A DNA stretch of 64,000 nt from an uncultured Porphyromonadaceae bacterium. Its GTDB lineage: Bacteria; Bacteroidota; Bacteroidia; Bacteroidales; Muribaculaceae. The translations under genes and the position numbers were made by a program. The DNA is taken from assembly GCA_947176915.1 (NCBI GenBank), contig CAMWSM010000005.1:1-64000 (forward strand), given 5' to 3'. Of the stretch, positions 8,733 to 18,571 are shown in pieces (the first letter of the stretch is position 1; the number at the start of each line of letters is the position of its first letter). A model generated the notes under the pieces. That model was not told the origin of the DNA. It did no database searches and saw nothing but the letters and a program-made list of their open reading frames with translations.

Positions 8733-8740
8733 CAAAATTA
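8733..8740 (-). promoter_or_regulatory. -7 box upstream of topA
   Basis: On the minus strand TAATTTTG stands about 100 bases upstream of the topA ATG. No good TTG lies at the right distance, so the -33 part is weak. The implied leader contains an inverted repeat, GTCTCC-N8-GGAGAC (about 8647-8666). Confidence 0.45.
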
Positions 8741-8778
8741 ATACTTTTTTCTTTAACACATAAATAAGGAGATAAGTT

Positions 8779-10752
8779 TTATTCTATCACTATTGCAAAG
8801 CCGCCTCCGGGAGCAAGTGAGATTTCCAAGGGATTGGCAGGGGAGAGATTCAGAATCTCTTTCTTGTAGTCGCGGGCATTTCTGTCGGCGTTAACTCCAT
8901 CCTTGAAGAGAGTGGCATTATGATTTCCCGGTTCGAGGAAAGAGAGATCTAATTTGATCTCGCGTGGAGTCCAGTCGGTTATGCCTGCGACGTACCATTT
9001 GTCGCCCTTCCGTCGGGCAGTAACTATATATTCCCCCATTTCTCCGTCAAGGATACGTGTTTCATCCCAAACGGTGGGAATTGCAGCGATAAAATCACGG
9101 CATTCGGGCTCGGCATCATAGTTGGAGGGGGTGTCGCAAAGCATGGTGAAAGGAGAGTCGTAGACGATGAAGAGAGCAAGCTGGTGGCAGCGGGTGCCCT
9201 GACTCATAGGCTCGTAATAGTTTGCATGGTATGATTTCTTAGTTGCATTCCTCATAGCCCCCGGGGTGTAGTCCATCGGACCCGCAACCTGGCGTATGTA
9301 GGGAATCATGACATCATATTTCATCTGGTCGAGCTTTCCATCACTCCACTTCATCTGTTCCAGACCGTTTACCCCTTCAAAATTAAGCACATTGGGATAT
9401 GTGCGGTTAAGGCCGGCTGGTTTATACATACCATGAAGATCAAGGAAGAGATTATATTTCGCCGCAGTTTCCGACGCACGATGGATGAAATCGACAATCT
9501 CCTGATCATCACGATCCATGAAATCGACTTTAAACCCTTTAACACCCATATTGGCATAATGCTTGCAGACGTTCTCCATATCACGGTCGAACGCATAATA
9601 TCCGGCCCAAAGCACGATACCTACATTCTTTTTATCCGCATAGCCGATTATCTCCGAGAGATCAATTTCGGGCACCACCTGCATAAGGTCGGCTTTCTTG
9701 TTTACAGCCCATCCCTCGTCAAGAATAACATATTCAATGCCATTGTCGGAAGCGAAATCTATATACTTCTTATATGTGTCGTTATTAACTCCTGTCTTAA
9801 AATCCACACCCGTGAGATTCCATGCGTTCCACCAATCCCAAGCCACTTTCCCGGGCTTTATCCAGCTGATGTCGGAGAGACGGTTGGGAGAAGCGAGCAG
9901 ATATGAAAGATTGGAGGCAGCGAGATCACGGTCATTATCAGTAACAATAGCTACACGCCAGGGAAAAGTGCGTTTCCCATTTGTCCTCACTATGTAGTTT
10001 TCGCGTTCTTGCACCACCATCTGAAGTTCGTTATGTCCGCCCTGAATTTTGGTTTTGGGATAGGGAGCATGATTGCCTTTCAACCCCTTCGGATTATCAC
10101 CGGCCATCATGTATAATCCCGGAAACTGTTCGAGATCGGATTCCGTGATACATACTTTCACGTTATTGTCAAGTTCAACAACAAGGGGCAGGAAGGCTAT
10201 CTTATTTTTATCTACCTCCGAAAGTTTAACTTCTGCATATTCGTTTTCGAAGGAATTGAAATAGGGGTCATCCTTGCGAGGGATAGCGTAAGGGATGAAC
10301 GCCTTGGCATCGGAGGGGAAATTATATTCCACACCCTCATCGCGTATCACGAGAGGTTTTTTCTGATTAGAGATGAAGCGATATGCCACTCCATCATCAT
10401 AGACGCGAAACTCTATTCCCCAGTCTCCGGCAAAGTGGAAGGCGGCAGCATTGTAATGCTCCTTTATGCTATCGGCTCTGTAGAAAGGGGAGGGGATTGT
10501 TGTGTCGACACTTTTGCGGAAAACTTTCTTGACATTGGGATTTTCACCCCAGACAGAGCCATTTTCAAGGGTCATTGAAATGGGGGAGGGGTCGAGAACA
10601 GGTCGGTTGTTGAAAGAAATGCTGTAGGTCAGAGTTTTTCCTACATTTATCTCTGTTTTCAGTTTTCCGGAAGGAGAGGAGATATTGTAATTATTTTCAG
10701 GGAAAGCAGCCAAGGCAGTCATCAGCAGCAATCCGAAAGTTAAGTTTCTCAT
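8779..10752 (-). CDS. GH97 glycoside hydrolase (alpha-glucosidase/alpha-galactosidase family)
   Basis: 657 residues with an N-terminal signal sequence (LTFGLLLMTALAAFP), so periplasmic or outer-membrane facing. The N-terminal beta-sandwich (VYDDGVAYRF) and barrel motifs WDWWNAWN, VILDEGWA, KVDFMDRDDQ and NFEGVNGLEQ are those of GH97, the family of Bacteroides SusB. GH97 has an inverting branch (SusB) and a retaining branch (BT1871-like); the aspartate in GVKGFKVDFMDRD is where retaining members place the nucleophile, so I infer a retaining enzyme. SusC/SusD partners are absent, so it is a solo gene rather than part of a utilisation locus. It has its own promoter at 10781-10812. Confidence 0.93.
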   Translation of the reverse strand: MRNLTFGLLLMTALAAFPENNYNISSPSGKLKTEINVGKTLTYSISFNNRPVLDPSPISMTLENGSVWGENPNVKKVFRKSVDTTIPSPFYRADSIKEHYNAAAFHFAGDWGIEFRVYDDGVAYRFISNQKKPLVIRDEGVEYNFPSDAKAFIPYAIPRKDDPYFNSFENEYAEVKLSEVDKNKIAFLPLVVELDNNVKVCITESDLEQFPGLYMMAGDNPKGLKGNHAPYPKTKIQGGHNELQMVVQERENYIVRTNGKRTFPWRVAIVTDNDRDLAASNLSYLLASPNRLSDISWIKPGKVAWDWWNAWNLTGVDFKTGVNNDTYKKYIDFASDNGIEYVILDEGWAVNKKADLMQVVPEIDLSEIIGYADKKNVGIVLWAGYYAFDRDMENVCKHYANMGVKGFKVDFMDRDDQEIVDFIHRASETAAKYNLFLDLHGMYKPAGLNRTYPNVLNFEGVNGLEQMKWSDGKLDQMKYDVMIPYIRQVAGPMDYTPGAMRNATKKSYHANYYEPMSQGTRCHQLALFIVYDSPFTMLCDTPSNYDAEPECRDFIAAIPTVWDETRILDGEMGEYIVTARRKGDKWYVAGITDWTPREIKLDLSFLEPGNHNATLFKDGVNADRNARDYKKEILNLSPANPLEISLAPGGGFAIVIE

Positions 10753-10780
10753 CGTTTAAAATTTTAGGTAAAATTCGAGT

Positions 10781-10812
10781 CAAAAGTAACAATTAAGTTT
10801 GAAGTATGCAAT
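10781..10812 (-). promoter_or_regulatory. promoter of the GH97 gene
   Basis: Minus strand ATTG (plus 10809-10812), 20 bases, TACTTTTG (plus 10781-10788). The start codon is at 10752, giving a leader of about 22 bases. Confidence 0.65.
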
Positions 10813-10828
10813 TTTAAGGGGAGGAGAA

Positions 10829-10853
10829 ATAAAAAAGCCCGCAGAGCGGGCTT
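10829..10853 (-). terminator. orphan minus-strand terminator-like hairpin
   Basis: AAGCCCGC-AGA-GCGGGCTT followed on the minus strand by a T-run. It sits just upstream of the GH97 promoter, where no minus-strand gene ends; it may block antisense transcription coming from the gyrB side. Confidence 0.5.
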
Positions 10854-10948
10854 GTGGCTGTCGGCGTATTCGCGCGAACTATGGGACGATGGGGGAGGGG
10901 GAGTTAGATCATGCTACGGGAATTTTATGGGGTTTTTGCGGGGATGAC

Positions 10949-10974
10949 GGGGCAGGGACTGCCCCTGCTCCCGG
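10949..10974. repeat. GGGGCAGGGACTGCCCC hairpin repeat, copy 1
   Basis: GGGGCAG-GGA-CTGCCCC followed by tgctcccgg. The same element recurs at 13191, 13223 and 27462. It lies in the 364-base gap between GH97 and gyrB, which otherwise holds the GH97 promoter, an orphan hairpin and the gyrB -7 box. Confidence 0.75.
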
Positions 10975-11029
10975 GGGGATCGGCTCCCAGGGGATAAGGG
11001 GCTTCTCCCGGATTTATTTTCTGTTTTGA

Positions 11030-13090
<2,061 letters not shown>

Positions 13091-13112
13091 ATAAGTGATA
13101 ATTCAGTAAGTC

Positions 13113-13152
13113 AGAGGCTGCTTCATGATGTCATGAGGCAGCCTCTTTTTTT
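13113..13152 (+). terminator. rho-independent terminator of gyrB
   Basis: Stem GAGGCTGC with GCAGCCTC (internally extended by TCATGA/TCATGA), followed by TTTTTTT, starting about 23 bases past the gyrB stop. Confidence 0.85.
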
Positions 13153-13190
13153 GCTTGTATAGTGTTAAAAGAAATTGTCGCGCAATAGTC

Positions 13191-13249
13191 GGGGCAGGGA
13201 CTGCCCCTCCTCCCGGAGTAATGGGGCAAGGGACTGCCCCTCCTCCCGG
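13191..13249. repeat. GGGGCAGGGACTGCCCC hairpin repeat, copies 2 and 3 in tandem
   Basis: Two adjacent copies (13191-13216 and 13223-13249), each GGGGCA(a)GGGACTGCCCC followed by tcctcccgg. They sit between gyrB and the M23 gene; the second copy abuts the 3' end of the M23 gene. Confidence 0.8.
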
Positions 13250-13252
13250 TGG

Positions 13253-14410
13253 TTATTTGAGTTTGAGCATTGTTCCGGGTTCGAGGGGGGTAATTTCTGT
13301 GATGAAGTTGAGCTGGCAGAGCTTCAGGGTGGTGATTCCTGCGCGCTGAGCTATGCTTTTGACTGTATCGCCTTGACGCACTACGTAGGTGTTTTTATTC
13401 TTGAGAGATGTCTTGGTGCCGTTCAGACCTGTGGCGAGGATTCTGCTGGATTCATTGTCTCTGTTCAGTTTCCCAGCCACATTGTAGTTGCGTCCGGTGA
13501 AATCGAACATTGCGAGGGGATCCATAGCGGTGCCCATATATCGGACTTCAAAATGGAGGTGAGGTCCGGTTGAATTTCCGGTGTTTCCTCCGAGGGCAAT
13601 CGCATCGCCGGCTTCCACCTTTTGTCCCGGGAGGACAATTGCTTCATTAAGGTGGGCGTAGCGCGTTTCAACGCCATTGCTGTGTGCCACGACAACGAAA
13701 TTGCCGTAACCTCCCGGTTCGTATCCGACACGGCCTACCACTCCCGGGAGGGCGGCACGGACAGTATCGCCTATATTCAAAGCTAAATCCACCCCTTTGT
13801 GCATTCTGCCGAAACTTGAGCGAAATCCGAAATTAGATGTTATCCTGCCCCACACGGGACGATAGAAATCTTCAGGCTGGAATTTTGGGATAGCCCCTTT
13901 GTAGAGGGAAAGAGTGGCATTCTGTCCCTCCGTCCCCCAGAAACCGTTGTCGTAGTAGTTCGTATTGCCGTAAGTGGCGGTAATGTAGTCGAGCACATTG
14001 TCTGTGGAGAGAGATGCGAACACGCCATCAATTAAATTCTTGGTGTAGGCATCAGGATAGGAGAAAATCTCCGTCAGCATCGCATCGGCTGTAGAGGCGG
14101 GGTCGGCAGGGGCTATGACGGAAAGCACATCCATTACATCGGGAGGAGAGGAGGGATTTACGGTTGACATCATGTCAGTCATAGACTCCAACGCCTCTTC
14201 GTTGTCAATAAGATTGAGCACATCCATTATGTTTTCGCCGGAGTCGGTTATTCTTAGCGATTCGGGTTTGCCGAGAGAGTTAAGTATGCGCGATGTCTTT
14301 ACCTTATCTATTGGCGAGGAAGTTCCTTTCCTTGTCTGAGCTAATGAGGAGAGATCAGCGCCGGCAAGAATCAATATAATGAATGCTACGAAAAGAGCAT
14401 TATTCCGCAT
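13253..14410 (-). CDS. M23 family murein DD-endopeptidase with LysM
   Basis: 385 residues from the ATG at 14410 (MRNNALFVAFIILILAGADL, a signal peptide). The Lysostaphin/M23 domain is complete: HKGVDLA supplies HxxxD and HLHFE the HxH zinc ligands, with RITSNFGFR at its start. A LysM-like domain ends the protein (YVVRQGDTVKSIAQRAGI). It should cut peptide crosslinks in murein in the periplasm. The ORF track starts upstream at 14467, but that part lies inside the Wzz gene. The chosen start overlaps the Wzz stop by 11 bases, so translation is likely coupled. Its place after an exporter and a copolymerase suggests it opens murein for a trans-envelope assembly. Confidence 0.92.
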   Translation of the reverse strand: MRNNALFVAFIILILAGADLSSLAQTRKGTSSPIDKVKTSRILNSLGKPESLRITDSGENIMDVLNLIDNEEALESMTDMMSTVNPSSPPDVMDVLSVIAPADPASTADAMLTEIFSYPDAYTKNLIDGVFASLSTDNVLDYITATYGNTNYYDNGFWGTEGQNATLSLYKGAIPKFQPEDFYRPVWGRITSNFGFRSSFGRMHKGVDLALNIGDTVRAALPGVVGRVGYEPGGYGNFVVVAHSNGVETRYAHLNEAIVLPGQKVEAGDAIALGGNTGNSTGPHLHFEVRYMGTAMDPLAMFDFTGRNYNVAGKLNRDNESSRILATGLNGTKTSLKNKNTYVVRQGDTVKSIAQRAGITTLKLCQLNFITEITPLEPGTMLKLK

Positions 14411-15530
14411 TTTTCCTTTTGTTTTCGGCAGCTGACTTTTTTCTTTCCTCCCAGAGGGGCTGACCAAACAGAATCCATGCAGCGCAAGCCACGAAAGCGA
14501 GGAAAGTGAATCCTACAAGAATCATCATCTTTTTAGGGCTTGACGCCTTGACGGGGACTGTGGCAGGAGTAACGATGGCATACACAGGAGTGGTTTCCTG
14601 TACTTTTGCCTTTGCTTTCTGCACCTGCTGTGCTGTCTGGTTATAGAGGTTAAAGGCGAGGGTAGCCTCATTTTCGAGACGGTCGCGGGTTATCTGCGCC
14701 GAATATAGTACTATTCCCTGATTTCGGTCGAGATAATCGGCATACCGCTGCTGCGCCTTGTAGTATTCCTGCTGCGCTTCCTCATTAAGGGTCTCGGCAT
14801 ACTCAAGATCCTTGCGGGCCTTGTTCGTGCGGTATTCAGTGATGAACTGCTGGAGGCGGCTCACGACAGTGTCGGCAAGAATGGCAGACACAAGCGGATC
14901 CTGCATGTTGACGTTAATGCTCACTACGGAAGTCTTCTGGTCGACACTTGCGGCAATCCTCTTGTTAAGGGCTTCGACAAGCTTATTTTCCTCCTTGGTG
15001 AGCCGGAAAGTGTTAAGCTTATGGGTTGCGTCCTCATCCTCATCTCCTCCACGGATTGCTCCGAGGAGTTTGAAAGGAAGACCTAAGACTGCGCTCCACC
15101 AGGGGGCGGATATATCCTCTTCCATGTATTGGGCAACGGTCATTTTTTTATCCGGCTTTCCGTCGGCGCCTAATGTCGTTACCTCCACGTCAAAGAGTCC
15201 TGTCATAAAGGGGACCGAGCTCACCACATCGGGATATAGCTGAGGATAAAGGGCATCCGCACCGGAAGCGGAACCGGCGGAAAGCCCTGCCATTGATGCG
15301 AGCGCCCCCAGGCCGCCGCTTGCCTTAGCCTCGTTTGCCTCGGGGGCAAGCTTAACGGTAGTGGAGTATTCCTTGGGTATGCTGAAAGCAATGATAATTC
15401 CGATAACGGCACCACATACACTCCAAATTAGGAGTTTCTTGCGTTTGTCCCAGAGTTTTGAAGCAAGTTCGAGAAGGTCAATTTCTTTCTCCTCGGGGTC
15501 TTGGCGTTTAATATCCTTATCTTCCTGCAT
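14400..15530 (-). CDS. Wzz-like polysaccharide copolymerase / chain-length determinant
   Basis: 376 residues from the ATG at 15530 (MQEDKDIKRQDPEEK). It has the Wzz plan: a short cytoplasmic N-terminus, TM1 (LLIWSVCGAVIGIIIAFSIP), a large periplasmic domain with a long coiled-coil segment (EYRTNKARKDLEYAETLNEEAQQEYYKAQQ region), a proline-rich motif before TM2 (PVKASSPKK) and TM2 (MMILVGFTFLAFVACAAWILF). The tail has no tyrosine-kinase domain. It likely sets the length of an exported glycan together with the SLBB protein just upstream. The ORF-track start at 15683 falls inside the exporter gene and is rejected. Confidence 0.9.
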   Translation of the reverse strand: MQEDKDIKRQDPEEKEIDLLELASKLWDKRKKLLIWSVCGAVIGIIIAFSIPKEYSTTVKLAPEANEAKASGGLGALASMAGLSAGSASGADALYPQLYPDVVSSVPFMTGLFDVEVTTLGADGKPDKKMTVAQYMEEDISAPWWSAVLGLPFKLLGAIRGGDEDEDATHKLNTFRLTKEENKLVEALNKRIAASVDQKTSVVSINVNMQDPLVSAILADTVVSRLQQFITEYRTNKARKDLEYAETLNEEAQQEYYKAQQRYADYLDRNQGIVLYSAQITRDRLENEATLAFNLYNQTAQQVQKAKAKVQETTPVYAIVTPATVPVKASSPKKMMILVGFTFLAFVACAAWILFGQPLWEERKKSAAENKRKNAE

Positions 15531-15564
15531 TATGATGGAAATATTGGAGATGAATGAATGTGGA

Positions 15565-18042
15565 TTATTTCTTGAAAATGTTTGTGATTGTCGCAGCCAT
15601 TGTCGCCACAGATGAGAAGCTTGTGGCAAATGCGAGAATCTTGGTCCAGTCAGTGCCGTTAGAATCAGGCTTAGAGGGAACAATAATCTGGCATCCCGGC
15701 TCTATGACAGTGCTCTTTTTGGCTTTTGCCACAGATCCGTTCATATAAACCACAAACGCCTTTCCTTTCTTGGCACGCTGGCCGTAACCACCCGCCTGAT
15801 CGATATAATAGCTCAGCTTTTTCCCGGGAACGTAAACCACGGTATTGGGGAACATGACATCGCCGGCAATCTTGACAGTGCTCTGTTCCTCGGGGATGTA
15901 GATCTTATCGCCGGGTTTCAGGACAATATCATAGCTGCTTCCGGGATTTGCGAGAGCCAGTGTCAGGTCGATACCTACGTTGTACGTATCGGAGAAATTC
16001 ATTTTCGTCATGGAGATTGAATCGCCTTTCTCCGCATTGTTGTTGCTTTGAGCGAGACGGAAAGCCTCATCGCGGCTGGCGATTTCATCTTCGGTGAGTT
16101 TACGGGTCATGTGTGCCCCCTTGATATAAGCGCTTTCAAGGAGACCTCCGGCACGACGAACGACATCGGATATGCGTTCATTTCTTTTCGTGAGTACGTA
16201 TGAACCTCCGAAGAGCACTTCCCCTTCAAGAGAGACCTGTTCCTGAGGGACGTAATTGGGGCTTTTCCTCACATAGACCATATCGTAAGGCTTGAGGAGG
16301 AAACTTGAGGCATTGCTTGCTGCCAGTCCGTTCTCTATTGAGAGTGTAAAGGTCTGAGAAATCTGATTTGACTGTGTGGTGGCAGTTGGATCTACGAAAC
16401 GACGCGCCACGTCAATACGTACGGTGGAGGCTCCTTCAAGCAATCCTCCGGCCATAAGGATAAGGTCTTCGATCGTAGTGTTCTTTGCGTAGGGATATTC
16501 CCCGGGCTTGGAAATTTGGCCGTTGATGGTTAGATTGCCTCGTTCTTCGATCTCCATTATGCTTGACACTACGATAAGGTCGTTGCGCTTGAGCTCCACA
16601 TCCGCTGCTCTTCCGGCAAGAATATCATTCAGATTAATGCCGATTACCTGAAGCTCCATGTTGGGGCCTTCGCGATAAATCAGCACACGGTCTGTGTAGG
16701 CATCCTCGGTAACGCCCTCTGCAAGCCGCAGGAGATCGCCGAGGGTGGTGATGTTTTTGTTAAGGGCATACATGCCGGGACGATATACGGCTCCTTCAAG
16801 ATCGACACGGTTGGCGTAACGGTCGAGGACAGTACCAACGGTAAGGATGTCTCCATCCTTCAGGCGATAAGAGGCGAATTGGTCACGCTGAATATTGAAG
16901 AGCTCGTTTTCGGTGCCATCCTGACGGGAGAGCCTTACCATGCCTGCGTATGCGTCGCCGGTGAATCCTCCGGCGTAGTCGAGCACCGATTTTACGGTTT
17001 CATCAGGTTTAATTTCATAGTACATCGGACGCTTCACATTACCGTCAATGCTAACGAGCTGATCGTAGGGGGGAACTATAATCACATCGCCCTCCTGGAG
17101 ACGAATATTTCCGTTAGTCTTTCCTTTGAAGAGATATTCGTAAATATCCACTCCGGCAACTTTCTTGCCGTTGCGGAGCACCTGAATGTTACGGAGAGAA
17201 CCGATGTCGTTTATACCTCCGGCACGATAAAGGGCATGGAACACGGATGAGAAAGGGGATAGCTGGAATGTGCCTGGAGTGGCAACCTCACCCATTACAT
17301 CAATCTGGATTGTACGGACCTGACCGAGAGTAACCTGAACGTCAGTCTCCGCATCAGACATTCCGGCATATTTACGGGAGAATGCGCTTTTAATGTGCTT
17401 GTTGGCATCGGAGATGGTCATTCCGTTAAGATAGACAGGTCCGAGCTGAGAAATCATGATGCTCCCTTCGGGGGATATGGTCTGACGGAGATGATCTTCG
17501 GAGGTGCCCCAAAGGTCAATAATCACTTCATCGCCGGGACCGAGACGATAGTTCTGCGGGGTAGCGAGATTCTCGCTCGGTTCGAAAGTAAGGGATTGGT
17601 TGTTGAACACCTTATGACCGTAAATCTCCTTTGTGGTCTGGTCAGTGAGTGTGGCATCCTCCGGATTTTCGTTTATGTATATGTCAGTTGTAGAGGAAAA
17701 GATATCCTGAGTGGGGTATTGACCCTGGGAAGGATACTGATTGCGGTTCTGATTTTTACCCTGCGACTGGGTATGAACCCTGTTGTTATTCTGATTCCGG
17801 TAGGCATTCTGGGATTGCGCATCATTGGCGCCGGCTTTTTGCTGAGCCTCATACATGGCCTTGATACGCTTGGCTTGTTCGGGAGTAACGCCTTTTGCGA
17901 GGAGTTCTTTGCCGATTTGCTGTTCTGATTTTCCGGCAGCAGACTGCTGTTTAATATAGTCGATTACCTGCTGGTCGGTCAAAGCGTAAGCCGACAAAGA
18001 GCAGAGCATAAGGAATGAGATGAGTATGTGTCTCATTTTCAT
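15565..18042 (-). CDS. outer-membrane polysaccharide export protein with multiple SLBB domains
   Basis: About 825 residues, more than twice the size of E. coli Wza, as is usual for Bacteroidetes homologues. Signal peptide (MRHILISFLMLCSLSAYA); an N-terminal helical segment (QQVIDYIKQQ...); a Q/N-rich linker; the polysaccharide export domain (YRLGPGDEVIIDLWG); then a series of SLBB beta-grasp modules (VDVMGEVATPGTF, VSIDGNVKRPMYY, VDLEGAVYRPGMY, LTINGQISKPGEY, VSLEGEVLFGGSY, VKIAGDVMFPNTV). A hydrophobic C-terminal segment follows (ILAFATSFSSVATMAATI). I chose the ATG at 18042; the ORF-track start includes non-coding sequence. It heads the exporter-Wzz-M23 unit. Confidence 0.92.
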   Translation of the reverse strand: MKMRHILISFLMLCSLSAYALTDQQVIDYIKQQSAAGKSEQQIGKELLAKGVTPEQAKRIKAMYEAQQKAGANDAQSQNAYRNQNNNRVHTQSQGKNQNRNQYPSQGQYPTQDIFSSTTDIYINENPEDATLTDQTTKEIYGHKVFNNQSLTFEPSENLATPQNYRLGPGDEVIIDLWGTSEDHLRQTISPEGSIMISQLGPVYLNGMTISDANKHIKSAFSRKYAGMSDAETDVQVTLGQVRTIQIDVMGEVATPGTFQLSPFSSVFHALYRAGGINDIGSLRNIQVLRNGKKVAGVDIYEYLFKGKTNGNIRLQEGDVIIVPPYDQLVSIDGNVKRPMYYEIKPDETVKSVLDYAGGFTGDAYAGMVRLSRQDGTENELFNIQRDQFASYRLKDGDILTVGTVLDRYANRVDLEGAVYRPGMYALNKNITTLGDLLRLAEGVTEDAYTDRVLIYREGPNMELQVIGINLNDILAGRAADVELKRNDLIVVSSIMEIEERGNLTINGQISKPGEYPYAKNTTIEDLILMAGGLLEGASTVRIDVARRFVDPTATTQSNQISQTFTLSIENGLAASNASSFLLKPYDMVYVRKSPNYVPQEQVSLEGEVLFGGSYVLTKRNERISDVVRRAGGLLESAYIKGAHMTRKLTEDEIASRDEAFRLAQSNNNAEKGDSISMTKMNFSDTYNVGIDLTLALANPGSSYDIVLKPGDKIYIPEEQSTVKIAGDVMFPNTVVYVPGKKLSYYIDQAGGYGQRAKKGKAFVVYMNGSVAKAKKSTVIEPGCQIIVPSKPDSNGTDWTKILAFATSFSSVATMAATITNIFKK

Positions 18043-18123
18043 ATAGCAGGGGTGAGTTACGTGAAAATATTCCAAAATAAAAAAATTCCATGAAACGTCT
18101 TTTGCAGACGGGAAAATTATGTG

Positions 18124-18131
18124 CAAAGTTA
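18124..18131 (-). promoter_or_regulatory. -7 box upstream of the SLBB exporter
   Basis: Minus-strand TAACTTTG about 80 bases upstream of the ATG at 18042; no clear -33 element. Because it falls inside the ORF-track version of the gene it supports the shorter start. Confidence 0.5.
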
Positions 18132-18230
18132 ATAAAAAAAAGAATAAAAATATAGTTGGGAAAGTAAAATTAGCAAATTTTGGGAAAAAGGCGTCCGGTT
18201 TGAGGGGAGTAGATGAGGGGAATAGAAAAA

Positions 18231-18248
18231 GGCTGACTCACGTCAGCC
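18231..18248 (-). terminator. minus-strand terminator after the small ORF
   Basis: GGCTGAC-GTGA-GTCAGCC followed on the minus strand by TTTTTC. It begins about 30 bases after the stop of the 23-codon ORF at 18281-18352 and has no other gene to serve. Confidence 0.7.
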
Positions 18249-18280
18249 CAATTTCTTTCAATTAAAACAACAATAACAAC

Positions 18281-18352
18281 TTATTTCAGAACGCTTATAG
18301 CAGTTAATATCTTTTGAACCCCGTAGGGTTCTTTTTTTCTGATTTTTAGCAT
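18281..18352 (-). CDS. candidate 23-residue basic small protein or leader peptide
   Basis: ATG at 18352, reading MLKIRKKEPYGVQKILTAIS then VLK and stop. The peptide has a basic first half and an amphipathic second half. It is closed by its own terminator at 18231-18248 and separated from the upstream aroB fusion by another terminator at 18413-18455, so it looks like a discrete transcript. Two hairpins lie in it: AGGCT-GATA-AGCCT directly before the ATG and GAACCC-TACG-GGGTTC within the frame (the Lys-Glu-Pro-Tyr-Gly-Val codons). No good promoter was found. I do not recognise the family. The longer 60-codon frame starting at 18463 begins in a terminator stem and is rejected. Confidence 0.4.
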   Translation of the reverse strand: MLKIRKKEPYGVQKILTAISVLK

Positions 18353-18412
18353 TGTAGGCTTATCAGCCTTGTTACGATAATATAACACGGGGAAGGAGAA
18401 AATAGTTCGGAG

Positions 18413-18455
18413 GGAAAATAAAAAAAGAACGGGAAAGAGAGCATTTCTTTCCCGT
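18413..18455 (-). terminator. minus-strand terminator downstream of the HAD-AroB gene
   Basis: Perfect stem ACGGGAAAGA (18429-18438) with TCTTTCCCGT (18446-18455), followed on the minus strand by TCTTTTTTATTTT. It lies about 115 bases after the aroB stop. Confidence 0.75.
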
Positions 18456-18479
18456 ATTAACATATTTTAAGTAAGAGAT

Positions 18480-18548
18480 GGAAATAAGTTTATATGAATC
18501 TTTGATATGCTATGGGAATCTATAGATTCTCAGTATAAACTAATTTCC
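18480..18548. repeat. 69-base inverted-repeat element
   Basis: Arms GGAAATAAGTTTATA (18480-18494) and TATAAACTAATTTCC (18534-18548) pair at 14 of 15 positions. Between them lies a perfect 14-base palindrome, GAATCTATAGATTC (about 18517-18530). It sits 24 bases beyond the aroB-fusion stop. It is not followed by a T-run, so it is not a plain terminator; a 3'-end RNA structure or a miniature mobile element are both possible. Confidence 0.65.
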
Positions 18549-18571
18549 ACCCTTTAATTATGGAATCGGGG

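Noticed and set aside
18353-18463. Longer 60-codon version of the small ORF
   Set aside because: Its start lies in or beside a terminator stem and its first half is not protein-like.
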